58,162 bases of DNA from Mnemiopsis leidyi (GCA_000226015.1 JH156402.1:1-58162), one strand, 5' to 3'. Shown: positions 48,568-58,125, counted from the stretch's first letter. The notes: generated by a model not told the origin, from the letters alone. Translations and numbers: made by a program.

Positions 48568-49224
48568 ATGTTTCCCACGCCCTGTGATTGGTTGTTGAGA
48601 CAAAACAACCTTCTCAAGTTTCGAAACACTCTCCCAGTCCTTGACCAGCTTGTAGGAGGCTTGCACCCTGGACAAATCATCGAACTTTGCGGACCTTCTG
48701 GAATTGGAAAGTCTCAAGTTTGTTGGCACCTTATCAGAGATTGCCTGAACGCTGGTAAGAATGTAGCCATAATCAGCAGCAAGAAGATCCAAGATAATGA
48801 TCTAGAAAACCTGCCCAACCCTGACAGTCTCTCAATCAGCTATGTCAGTTCAGTGTACGAGCTACTATTATCACTAGCCGCCGTAGCCAGTATGGCTGTC
48901 AGTCTGGTCGTTATTGACGGTATTCAGCCTCTCCTCCAAGCTGTCCTGGGTTCTGCTAATTTCAAGGGACAGGCCCTTCTAAACGAGGTGAAATGTGGTA
49001 TGGGGACTGTGTCAGTCAGGTGTCTAGTGATCTACACAAACGGTCTGGTTAGTGTTGGAGACGGTAACCATGGCCCGGCACTAGGTAGAAGTTGGGAGAT
49101 AGCGCCCTCTGTGAGGATCATGATGTTAAGAGACAGAGAGGGAGAAAGGGTATTGTGGAGAAATAGGGAGGTCACTGCTAGACTGGAGATTAGAGATCAG
49201 AACGTGGAGATAAGTTGGAATTAG
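48568..49224 (+). CDS. RAD51 paralogue, RAD51D-like recombinase ATPase core
   Basis: Single-exon frame of 218 aa from the first in-frame ATG at 48568 (the frame is open a little further up, from a GTG at 48547, and a splice acceptor could join upstream exons). It is a RecA/RAD51-fold ATPase: LPVLDQLVGGLHPGQIIELCG leads into a Walker A motif GPSGIGKSQ (about residues 42-50), VSLVVIDGIQ serves as Walker B, and PALGRSWEIAPSVRIMML matches the RAD51D signature near the C-terminus (PALGRSW...PS.RI). RAD51D works in homologous recombination within the BCDX2 complex. The usual N-terminal linker domain of about 80 residues is absent here. SWSAP1 or another RAD51-like paralogue is an alternative. The ERCC1 repair gene is the upstream neighbour on the same strand. 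Confidence 0.75.
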   Translation: MFPTPCDWLLRQNNLLKFRNTLPVLDQLVGGLHPGQIIELCGPSGIGKSQVCWHLIRDCLNAGKNVAIISSKKIQDNDLENLPNPDSLSISYVSSVYELLLSLAAVASMAVSLVVIDGIQPLLQAVLGSANFKGQALLNEVKCGMGTVSVRCLVIYTNGLVSVGDGNHGPALGRSWEIAPSVRIMMLRDREGERVLWRNREVTARLEIRDQNVEISWN

Positions 49225-49909
49225 GTACTTGTGGCTTTTGCTTTTGCAGTTTAAGCTTTTTTAAAGTATGTCAACTTTTTAATCGACGTTTCTAGTATTG
49301 CCTTAATTTTATTTATTCTTTTGTAAATTTTTTATATTGATATTGAATATTGATAATTGTTGACATAAAAAACACTGAATAGTATTTTGTATCAAATTGA
49401 ATGGACTTCTGTTGCATAATCTTTGATTGGAGATTAGGCATTGCCCTGCTATACATTGCTATAGGCAAATTTTACTTCCCAAATGGGCAACAATACCTTG
49501 TTTTTTAGGCGCAAGGACGTAAGCGGAAACTAGGTGTATAAGAGTTAAAGATGCGTTGATAAAAAAGTTTGTAGCATTGGTTTCTGCAAAATTTCCTGTG
49601 GTTTCATATCATTTTGGGATATGACACCAAAATTAGTACTCCGGATATTAAACAACTCGATACAACGTAACTGTCAGATAGTGAATAAAAAGTAGCGCTC
49701 ACATTGTATCTGGGATTCAGAGATTGGCTCTGATTTTGCACGAACAAAAATTTGCTCAATGCAAATAAAATAAAGCGGTTATAAATCTGCAGACTACAAT
49801 TGTCGTGACTGTCTGCATTGCCGATACAGGATTGTTCATTGTTAACGTTGAAGTCGGCAGGAAATGGGCGGAGCTCTAGCTGCAGGAGGAAGACAACGGT
49901 CAGGAGCGG

Positions 49910-49917
49910 CATAAAAG
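49910..49917 (+). promoter_or_regulatory. TATA-like box of the VWC-protein gene
   Basis: CATAAAAG lies about 30 bp upstream of a 5' UTR that carries two direct 25-bp copies of 'ttcctaccggcttcttcatt' (49941-49965 and 49966-49990). The ATG is at 50034. Confidence 0.5.
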
Positions 49918-50033
49918 TCGTATCAAGACTGCAACACTATCAATTCCTACCGGCTTCTTCATTCTCAGTTCCTACCGGCTTCTTCATTCTCAGTTTCTGT
50001 CAATTTTGGTCCCCAACTTCACCTCTTCCTGCA

Positions 50034-50527
50034 ATGATGAGCACTAAAGTAATATTTGCTACACTTTGTTTGGTTGCTTTGGTGAAGGTGTCTGTGTCTG
50101 GGCCAGCTTCTGGAGTTGGCACCTGCTTTGTTGGCGACAAGACTTACCGAGTTGGTAAGTCCATCTTTTAACTGGCTAGTGAGTGTAGTGTATCAGAAAG
50201 GGCAACCCAGACTCCAGTTACTGACTTAATTCAGACTTTATCCTAGTCCAGGGTTCACGATTATGAGTCACTCTAATAGGCTTCATCTTTGTTAAGTTCT
50301 GCCTCTGGTATGAAATTAGTATAAGTAATTTTTCATTTATTGCAGGTGACAAGTGGGCACAAGCGTGTAACGCAGTCTGCCGATGTAGAGCTCCAGGAAC
50401 ATTCGAGTGTGTACCGATGTGTGCCCCAGCTCCTCCACCTAGAGCTTGTCTCAAGACTTACACCTCTATCGAGGACCCGGAGAACTCCTGCTGTACCATC
50501 AAGACCTGCCCTTCCGAACAAGTGTGA
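50034..50527 (+). CDS. Small secreted cysteine-rich protein, single VWC-like domain
   Basis: Two exons, 50034-50154 and 50346-50527, G|GTAAGT donor and TTTATTGCAG acceptor, phase kept, 100 aa. The N-terminus MMSTKVIFATLCLVALVKVSVSG is a signal peptide. The mature chain starts GTCFVGDKTYRVGDKW and has the von Willebrand factor C spacing: C, then C-x3-C-x-C (CNAVCRC), C-x3-C (CVPMC), a later Cys, a CC pair (NSCCTIKTC) and a final Cys. Single-domain VWC proteins are widespread in invertebrates and often respond to stress or infection; no specific function is claimed. Two ATGs are adjacent at 50034 and 50037, either of which could be used. The gene converges on the RhoGDI gene. Confidence 0.85.
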
Positions 50528-51477
50528 CATGTTAGAAGAGATGTTTTGCCTGGTTGATCGAACTGTCATAGTTAAATAATTAGTTAAAGACTTTAGAAGT
50601 TGAACTTCCATAGCAAGATGTTTATGAATGCGGAGTTTTTAATTGTGGGAATTTTGAGTTTTTATCGGGCTTTCGAATGATTGGGATTGTCAGTATTGTT
50701 CGAAAGTTCTAAATCAAATTAAATTAGTACAAAAGTAAGTTGGTGTTAATTATTAACTTCATGAGTTTTAAATAGTTTTGATTTAAACTGTTGTATGCAA
50801 TTTGTTTCGTAAAAATTGTTTAACAAACAAGATGATTTTGAGCTGTTTACCAATGAAAATAGCAAGAACAAGTGAAACGTTTAAGTTAACGAAATCAATT
50901 ATAATGTAGCTAACAGTACACGAAATTTGTCAAGTATAATAAAATGATTTAAGTGTTGGGTAAATGATACAACCATTCAAATCTAGAAATGGACCAAGAT
51001 TAAATCGTGAACAATCCGAAATGTGAAAACATTCCTCGAAGAAATCCTCTCAAATTGCTACAAAACCGGTCATATTTATCAATAATTTTCCATTTAAAAC
51101 TGTTATCAAAAATATCAAAAGGTAAATCATAATTCATCCACAGTTCAAGTTTATATCGTTTAATTTTTCTCTCTCCTATGAAACTATTAGAATATCAGCA
51201 GTGAGTTTGAATCCTATTAAAACACAGCTCGTGATCAATATCTTACATATACGATATTCATATACATACAATGTACTATCAATATACAATAAGACGTATA
51301 TAGAACAAGAGACGACACCTCAATCTCTACAGGTACGATGTACTAGATCCCATGGTGCGTGTAAATGTATGAAACGCCATATCGGTTCATAACAAATAAA
51401 AATCTTAAAAACAGGGGTAGTGATCCAGATGGTAGTAGAAGAGCCGCCCAACAACTACACAATGTTCGTCCTAGTGT
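50528..51477. other. Convergent 3' flanks of VWC gene and RhoGDI gene
   Basis: AT-rich sequence with no exon seen. It must contain the 3' UTRs of both convergent genes. Confidence 0.5.
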
Positions 51478-52098
51478 TTACCAATCTGATTGGATCTTGA
51501 AGGTCCACTCCCAAGCGAGATGGATGGTCTTATCATCGTCGATAAACTTGCATTTGGCGTGGTATTTTCCCCGAGCAAGAGCCCCTTTTGGGGCTTCGTC
51601 TGTGGGCGTGATGAACTGCGGAAGTACCATATTACTTTCGTTACTGGTGTATATGGTCGCAAGAAAATGTTTAATTCTGAAAATCTCGTAAAAACTGTTG
51701 TAAATATGTTATATCCTACCTCATGGGGTTCATCTCTAGGTCCAAAACTTCCAAGCATAAGGTTCAGTTTGCTGGCTGAAAGAGAAGACTTACGTTATGT
51801 TCCAAAACAATTAGACGATAAATTATAACGTGCTGTTCAAGAAGAGAATAATTAATTGTAAAATAAAAATAACTCTTATTTTATACCTGGAATTCCTTTT
51901 CGAGAGATGTTCTGCTGGAATCGTAGACCAGAAACAATTTCACCCTCGATTTGGAAGGTAAACTTGAGTTGATATTCGCAACCTTCCTTAATTACCACAC
52001 TTGTGTCCTTCAGCTTGGAGACGTCTAGGGGATAAACGGTTTTAGTCGAGAAGCCAATTTGCTGATTGATAAACGATGGACCAGCAGCAAGAGTCAAG
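51478..52098 (-). CDS. Rho GDP-dissociation inhibitor, C-terminal exons (partial)
   Basis: Three in-phase minus-strand exons, 52098-51887, 51775-51720 and 51615-51478, encode the immunoglobulin-like C-terminal domain of RhoGDI, which holds the prenyl group of Rho GTPases. Seen: VVIKEGCEYQLKFTFQIEGE followed by IVSGLRFQQNISRKG (human: VLKEGSEYRVKIHF... IVSGLKYVQHTYRTG), LMLGSFGPRDEPHE joined to FITPTDEAPKGALARGKYHA, then FIDDDKTIHLAWEWTFKIQSDW and stop. All match the ARHGDI family closely. The first exon begins in phase 2 after a 'gtaccttag' acceptor, so about 65 N-terminal residues (the Switch-binding arm) must come from exons upstream, which I could not find within the window. Together with the RhoGEF at 3.7-29 kb the window holds both an activator and an inhibitor of Rho proteins. 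Confidence 0.93.
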
Positions 52099-53805
52099 CT
52101 AAGGTACCGATATTATAATATGTTCGTACATATGTAACTATTATTGATAATATTCCAAAGAAGATGTGGTCACTGTTCAGTGGTCACGCATAGCGGGCAG
52201 AATTTGTCTGACCAGCTGCGCAGTGCGCGGCCCTATGGGCGTCTTGACAAGAATATATTTAAGGATCTGAACAGAAGACAAGGTTGAATCGTTGCAGCTT
52301 GCAAGATTGAAAATTGACATAAGGCAATTTAATTAACAATCAAACCAACTGCTTAGCCTAATAAATTTAAATATTATTACGACGTACGTGCGCGCGAATT
52401 TAAAATCATTTGCGCGCGAATCGTCAATTATTTGGAAAATGTGTGCTAGTAGCTAGGAGCTGCCGTCGGACGCGAATTAACTCTGACGCTAATGATGACG
52501 CTGGGTCTTGCATTTTTATGGACATTATGACAGATTATAAACTTGCGACAGAAATGTCATGATTAAGCGTTAACCCTGTATGCGTTTTAGCGAAAACGAA
52601 TTCCACTCACTTAAGTGAGTGGGGCAATGCTGGGTGTGTAGCTCGTACAGTGCATCTCGAACTTTCGAGAATGTTAGATCTTAGATAATAAGTGGACTCA
52701 CTAGCATATTATATCCTTGCTTTGCATTATGTAGCCTACTAGAATATTTAATGTCAAACGTCGGACAATATTATGTAAGTGAGGCTACACGCGCATTTTA
52801 AGGCAGCCTTCCTTTATCATATCTACTTCCTATTTACTGATTTTCTGATAAGCCGTTGACTTGTAGATGATAAAACTGAAGCTGGCTGAATTGCAACTGA
52901 ATTCCGTTTCCGGGATGGAATGATATAATAGCGCAAGAAACCACGCAGTTTACTGAAAGTCGAAACATGGACGGAAAATATCACAGCATTACTCAACACT
53001 ACTTATTCTTTTTTGATACCAAGCTCAGATGATTCAATAACTGCACATAATGTAGGATGTACTGCTACATGATACAGGTCTTAAGACATTGCTGAATTTG
53101 AAGTGTCTTCCGAAATAAGATCATATAGAGAGCATCTGTTTGAACCTCTGAGTTAGGAGGTGGTATGCACTAGATTGCACTATGCAGCCCATTTGAATAC
53201 GACACATATTTCCTAGTCAAGAATAAATCAATCAAATTTGTGTCACATTTTTAGCGAACACTTGCAGTTCGCTATCAGCATAGCGGCAAACATTAACATT
53301 ATTGGCCTTTGTTTGTCTAACAACAACAAACAAACAAACAAACCACAAAACCGACACACACACTTAATATTCCAATACACGTACACTATTCTCGTCAATA
53401 AGACAGTACTAGTGACACGCTGAAAGAGACAAGTGTGTGTAACAGGAAGTTAAGCTAATTTACAGCAGGTCGGCTGAGTGTTAAAGATCGTTCGGATCGG
53501 GAAGCAGAGTTGTTTATACCAGCAACGGTTTAGTTGGAGCACTAAATACCAGCACGGACAGGGAATAGTCCACACCCGTTAACACTCAGTGCACACCTCT
53601 GGGAGTCGAGCTTGCTCGAAATGAGGACCTGAAAAAGGCCCCTCCCCACTTGAAACCACATTCATAACACTTTCACAGTGCACGACACTTGGCTATGTTA
53701 GGATCCCATTAATAGCATATATATACTGTGTGTGCAGATAAGCAGATACGAGATAATAACCGATTGATCACTGATAGACATGCAAGAAATTCGTGTGCTG
53801 TCATA
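52099..53805. other. Upstream of RhoGDI; no gene seen
   Basis: This should be an intron or 5' flank of RhoGDI. I searched the minus strand by eye for the N-terminal arm and found nothing convincing. A (CAAA)n run lies at about 53325. Confidence 0.5.
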
Positions 53806-53889
53806 GGGCCGGTAGCTCAATTGGTAGAGCACTCATCTAGACAATGCAGAGGTTGTCGGATCATACCCGACTCGGCACGGTGCCGGCCC
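53806..53889 (+). mobile_element. tRNA-like sequence (SINE head or tRNA pseudogene)
   Basis: GGGCCGG and CCGGCCC can pair as an acceptor stem. An A-box region reads TAGCTCAATTGGTAGAGC, a canonical D-arm. CTCAT/ATGCAG pairs with one bulge around a seven-base anticodon-like loop, and GTCGG/CCGAC forms a T-stem whose loop (ATCATAC) is not the usual TTCRA type. An extra hairpin (GGCAC..GTGCC) sits between T-stem and acceptor. These defects, and a second inverted copy 480 bp away, indicate a tRNA-derived repeat and not a functional tRNA gene. Confidence 0.65.
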
Positions 53890-54055
53890 ATGAATTTCTA
53901 AATTGACTATCAGTGGAAATCGTGTCCGTTCAATTATCTTCTCCGTACACATTTGCATTATGTAGCTTGGTCGATCCTTCGGCCCAGCAACAACATAACA
54001 CACCCGTTAACAATCAGTGCACATCTCTGGGAGTCGAGCTTGCTTAAAGTTAACG

Positions 54056-54176
54056 GGCGATGCGATCTTCGAAATGCGTGAGAGCGCGCGATGGCCGTGA
54101 CAGTAGGTTATTGAAGGTTGATAACCTACTGTCACGGCCATCGCGCGCTCTCACGCATTTCGAAGATCGCATCGCC
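54056..54176. repeat. Perfect 56-bp inverted repeat with 9-nt loop
   Basis: Bases 54056-54111 are the exact reverse complement of 54121-54176; I checked every position. The loop is tgaaggttg. The arms contain 'gcgtgagagcgcgcgatgg'. Imperfect inverted homology continues outward on both sides to the tRNA-like sequences. A diverged relative lies at about 54495-54600. Confidence 0.97.
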
Positions 54177-54286
54177 TGTGTGTGCTGTTGTCGCTGGGCC
54201 GAAGGATCAACCAAGCTACATAATGTGTACGGAGCAGATAATTGAACGGACACGATTTCCACTAATAGTCAATTCAGAAAATTCAT

Positions 54287-54383
54287 GGACCGGCACCGTG
54301 CCAAGTCGGGTATGATCCGACAACCTCTGCATTGGTTAGATGAGTGCTCTACCAATGCAATTGAGCTACCGCATACCGGCCCT
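54287..54383 (-). mobile_element. Inverted second copy of the tRNA-like sequence
   Basis: Reverse complement of the copy at 53806, with a 7-bp insertion in the acceptor/D-arm junction, an altered anticodon region and a degraded acceptor end. Flanking sequence such as 'tgaacggacacgatttcca' is also shared in inverted orientation. Confidence 0.7.
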
Positions 54384-54649
54384 AGGTGCAATTACGCACG
54401 CTATATCTTGTATCTATGACGCGCGTGGCTGCTATACGCCGTCTGGGGGCGCGCGCAACGCGCAAAAGGGCTTTGGTCCGGTCATCAACGGGCGATGCGC
54501 GTCTAGAATTTCTTCGCCAGGCCAGAAATGCGTGACAGCGCGTGATGGCCGCGACAGTAGGTTATCAACCTACAATCCGGTCACAGCAAATCACGCGCTC
54601 TGGACGCGACACACATGCGTGATGTGTAAGCTTTTGCGTCGCGTCACGC

Positions 54650-54742
54650 GTTAACAAGATGATATCCGTTTGTCGCGGTGACACCCGACTCACGGATAGA
54701 ACGGTTGACGGAACGGTAGACGGATATCATCTCGTCAAATAT
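54650..54742. repeat. Inverted repeat with gatgatatccgt ends
   Basis: 'aagatgatatccgt' at about 54656 is mirrored by 'acggatatcatctcgtcaa' at about 54722-54740. This is the same end block as in the 84-bp repeat at 35.24 kb and the block at 56618. Confidence 0.6.
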
Positions 54743-55233
54743 CCGTTTGTGGTTTGACATGACGTTTCAACGAAACATTTGGAGAGCAGTTGTCGAGGTG
54801 TTACCCGACCCGCGCGCGGCTAGCAGTTTTCTGTTCTCCTCGTTAGAACGTTGGACGGATGTCATCTCGTCAAGAGAGCAGCAAAGCCAGGAGAGCTAGA
54901 GCCAGGTGAGCGCTGTCTCACGTTGTGCGCCGGAGACTGCCGCGTCGCGGCAGCAGCGGCTAGGCAACGTGTAGCAAGTTAGACTTAGGTGAATAATTTT
55001 GCGCTAAGCGGTGTGTGAGCTTTTGTACCGGGCCGCGCGTCCGACCGTCCGTTCTAATTTCGCGCTATTAAGCTCGCACAGGTGTATTCATATTTATTTC
55101 GAATGTGTATTTACATTTTATCTTTCGTTGCAATTAAGTCGCTCTCTTATCTCTGTTTGATAACTACACGCTGAGCGTATTACCCTGTTACTGTTACTGT
55201 GTGCGCCAGCTATACAAGCGGACTCTACATACT

Positions 55234-56130
55234 ATGGCTGTTCAGTATCGGGCCAAGAAGTATTTGGAGGAAATTTTTGAAGAAACTGGTATCGGAACAG
55301 ATAATCATTTTGGTGAAGGCAATTTGCGGGAGGTGAACAAAGCTTGTGGTTCTATGTTCAGTGATATTTGTAGAGTTTATGGCTGTGATGATGTCCAAAA
55401 ATTGTCTTCTGAAGTGCTTAATAAAAACACTGTCGTTAAGGCCCAGATGGCTGAGTGGTTACATACGGCAATTGTTCTGCTAGAGCAGTGTTGCCTACCG
55501 CTTATGTCTTCAGCAAGAAAAACTGTTGAGCAACTGCAGGAAGACAAGATAAGTGATCAGAGGACTGTGATTGAGCTGCAGGAGAAACTGATCAGAAAAA
55601 AGGACAGAGAGTTAGGAGTTGTGAGTCAAACAGTGGAGAAAGAGCTGAAATCTTACTCGTCAGTCCTCCAGCAGAGCTGTACAACTGCTCTCTCGCCGAA
55701 AAATATCGCTACAGCTGTTCAGAAGATCACCAAAGAAGAGGACCGTACCAAAGAAGTTCTTGTTTTTGGTGTTGATGAGGATGCTAGTGAGTGTGTCACT
55801 TCAAAAGTTACCACGATCCTTGAACAGCTGGACGAAAAGCCCCGAATAAGAGGATGCAGAAGAATCGGACAGCGTGTCTCTAATGCCGACACAAAGAGAC
55901 CTATTATATTCAGTGTAAACAGTACAGACGTCGTTTATCAGATTTTGAGAAAGGCTAAGCGACTCAGGGAGATAGAAGGCTTTAAGACAGTCTTTATTTC
56001 GCCTAACAGAACCCCAGAAGAGCGTATCAGTCGACATAAACTTGTGAATGAACTGAAGCAGAGGCGATCAAGTGATCCAATTGGACGCTATTTCATACGG
56101 AAGGGCGAAATAGTGAAGGCTGATAACTAA
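55234..56130 (+). CDS. Intact LINE-ORF1-like protein (coiled coil plus RRM-like and C-terminal domain)
   Basis: Uninterrupted frame of 298 aa from the ATG at 55234; the frame opens 11 codons earlier without an ATG. An N-terminal helical region is followed by a predicted coiled coil (about residues 105-160: TVEQLQEDKISDQRTVIELQ, then EKLIRKKDREL). Then comes KEVLVFGVDEDASE, GCRRIGQRV, KRPIIFSV, ILRKAKRLREIEGF, VFISPNRTPEERISRHKLVN and a tail YFIRKGEIV. That order is the one seen in ORF1 proteins of CR1/L2/Jockey-type non-LTR elements: an RRM-like fold (N-V-hh-h-G-hxE), then K-R-I/G, RP-h-h-h, RxLK, and 'xhTPxxRxxRxxLxxELKxR'. Those proteins bind RNA as trimers. No ORF2 follows. The frame has no decay, unlike the other LINE pieces in the window. 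It could be a mobilised or co-opted ORF1, or a recent 5' fragment. Function is inferred from motif order only. Confidence 0.65.
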   Translation: MAVQYRAKKYLEEIFEETGIGTDNHFGEGNLREVNKACGSMFSDICRVYGCDDVQKLSSEVLNKNTVVKAQMAEWLHTAIVLLEQCCLPLMSSARKTVEQLQEDKISDQRTVIELQEKLIRKKDRELGVVSQTVEKELKSYSSVLQQSCTTALSPKNIATAVQKITKEEDRTKEVLVFGVDEDASECVTSKVTTILEQLDEKPRIRGCRRIGQRVSNADTKRPIIFSVNSTDVVYQILRKAKRLREIEGFKTVFISPNRTPEERISRHKLVNELKQRRSSDPIGRYFIRKGEIVKADN

Positions 56131-56617
56131 GAGTTGCGTTTAGTGTGATTATGCTTTGAGTGATCTTTCGATCAGTGATAAATTGGCCCTTCTTTTACTA
56201 TTTTTTATTTTATGTTTAATTTTATACCACGTCTCACGATTCACATTTTATTGTATTCTTTGATTTATGTTGTCATAGCTCACGATTCACACGGTTATTT
56301 TGTAGGGCCCATATTTTGCGAGCATGGCTTGCCATGCATTTATCGTGTTTTGGTGTCCCGTCATAATTTACAGACGGTAGCATTTTTCATGGAAAATTTA
56401 TCTTACTTTATATCATTGCTGTTCTGTAAATTTTGAAAAGTTTTAAATAAAAAAAGTTGTTAGTCCACCTAACCAGGTACTGACACTGCGCGCGGCGGCT
56501 GCTACGTGACGCCCGCAAATGGGCTTTGGTTAGAGCAACGTGTTTAGTAAGCTAAAACATAGAAAGTCGCTAAATGACCGGGCGCTGTGCCATGTGCAGC
56601 TCTATCTACGTTTCCCT

Positions 56618-56855
56618 TTGACGAGATGATATCCGTCTAACGTTCTAACGAGCAGCAAACTTTACCGGGCGATGCGCGGCTAGCGGCTCTCTCTACGTTT
56701 CCGTCCGTTGCAAAGCAACATTTAGCCAAAACATTTAGCAAACTGCGAGCCGGGCGCGGGTCGGGTAACACCTCGACAAAGGTGTGCAAAGCAACATTTA
56801 GCCAAAACATTTAGCAAACTGCGAGCTGGGCGCGGGTCGGGTAACACCTCGACAA
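56618..56855. repeat. Right-hand terminal repeat block with 76-bp tandem duplication
   Basis: Begins TTGACGAGATGATATCCGTC like the 35.24-kb repeat. Its end segment, from 'gcaaagcaacatttagcc' to 'cacctcgacaa', occurs twice in a row (56710-56779 and 56786-56855) with one base change near 'gcgagc'. Confidence 0.8.
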
Positions 56856-57600
56856 CGTTTCCCTCCGAATGAAGTCCCCAGGCGCGTCACAAAATAAAAA
56901 AGTCCATACACATGGTTAACTTAAGCAAGACGACATCCACAATTTTGTTCTCCGTACAGTTCGCTAGCATTGATTTCCAAAACTAGAACTTAACCGGAAA
57001 CATACGGAATTTTGGTCAAAACCATTCAAATATGATATTGATGTAATCAAATATTGTTACATAGTCCAAGTAACAATTCGAGTTTAAACAAGTTTGAGTC
57101 AAATCGTCCGAGATAGCAAATAGGTTTATATGCAAAACAGCAGGAAAACGAGGATATGGAACCTAGGAATCGCTGAAGTGTCTGGACTGATGTATGAGAG
57201 ATTGCTGTGAGAGAGGCAAGTCCTTCCAGAGAGGCCGGCAAAGTGGGATCTGGATGGAAGGGTTTTGAGGATGTTGATGTCGTTCCAAGCTATTCTGTGT
57301 CCAGTGGTGAGTGAGTGGTGAGGAGGGGCAGACTTTATTTTGTCGAGGGTCTCGTCATAGGCCAGGGTTCCGTTCTCTGGCGTTTCTTCACCCTCTGTTG
57401 TACCTTAAATTATGAAACTCCTATTACGATTGCTCGGCCCAACCGTGTTTCGGCGTTTCGCACAACTTTCTTAATCACTTCGGTCGTGGGAGAAGGAGCT
57501 TGTGAGACATTTGTCCTGAGTCCTGACAATATCGCTCCAACTTCTGATTTCTGTCTCGATGTCACTTTTCACTTTTCTGATTCTCGATCTTGAAGGTGTT
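56856..57600. other. Non-coding; weak LINE 3' tail
   Basis: No gene seen. The right half may be the 3' end of the minus-strand LINE fragment that follows, but I cannot identify motifs. Confidence 0.35.
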
Positions 57601-57639
57601 TTTGTTGTTGTTGTGAGAAGGCGTCAATGGAGGGATCCG

Positions 57640-58125
57640 CATTACTGGTGGAACGTCTCCTTTGCATACGCTAGAACTAGCTCAGGTTGTTTTGTCATCA
57701 CTCCCAGTGATAAGTTTTCGTCTCCAAAGATTCTTTGTCTATTTAAGATTGTTGCCGGGCACGATATCCAGTGTTGTTGAGTCTCTGCCTCAATTTGGCA
57801 TCTTGGGCTCTTTTCATCTTTGCTGTTGTCAATACGATGTCGATAAGCTGCGAGTTCCTTACAGTGCCCAGATCTGAGTTGGGCCAGTAGGGCAGCATCT
57901 CTTCTTGATCCTATTTTCCTGTCTTCTTTAAAGGAGAGATGCTCTTTGAGATAGTAGGATGGGAAGGAGCTTGGTCTCTTATCTCTCTTTTGAGAAATGC
58001 CCTTGCAGCATTGTATGATAGAGGGGTAACGGGTGGTTCCCCATCTTGGGCAATCTCCTTGGCCTATTTGTCAGCAAGCTCGTTGCCAGGAATGTTGCTG
58101 TGGCTGGAGACCCGATTGTATGATG
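57640..58125 (-). mobile_element. Decayed LINE: RNase H domain and C-terminal knuckle
   Basis: On the minus strand, in two frames, I read VSSHSNIPGNELADK (RNase H motif with H, GN and AD), a stop, AKEIAQDGEPP, then RSGHCKELAAYRHRIDNS and SPRCQIEAETQQHWISCPAT (a knuckle that has lost its first Cys). This order is that of RNase H-bearing LINEs (I/Jockey/R1-like). In-frame stops and frame changes show it is a pseudogene, cut by the window edge. Confidence 0.75.

Larger units (their letters stand above)
54790..56855. mobile_element. 2-kb element with 26-bp terminal inverted repeats around an ORF1-like gene
   Basis: The left end starts TTGTCGAGGTGTTACCCGAC and the right end (to 56855) is its reverse complement; 26 bases match exactly and homology continues imperfectly (GCTAGCAGTTT / GCTCGCAGTTT). 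A second right end lies at 56779 because the right terminus is tandemly duplicated. Inside, the blocks 'ctcgttagaacgttggacgg' and 'ccgtctaacgttctaacgag' are also in inverted orientation. I see no clear target-site duplication. No transposase, helicase or reverse transcriptase frame is present; the only long frame is the ORF1-like CDS. Confidence 0.55.

Noticed and set aside
53806..53889. Functional tRNA gene
   Set aside because: T-loop lacks the usual TTCRA, an extra hairpin is inserted before the acceptor strand, and a rearranged inverted copy lies nearby; a tRNA-derived repeat fits better.
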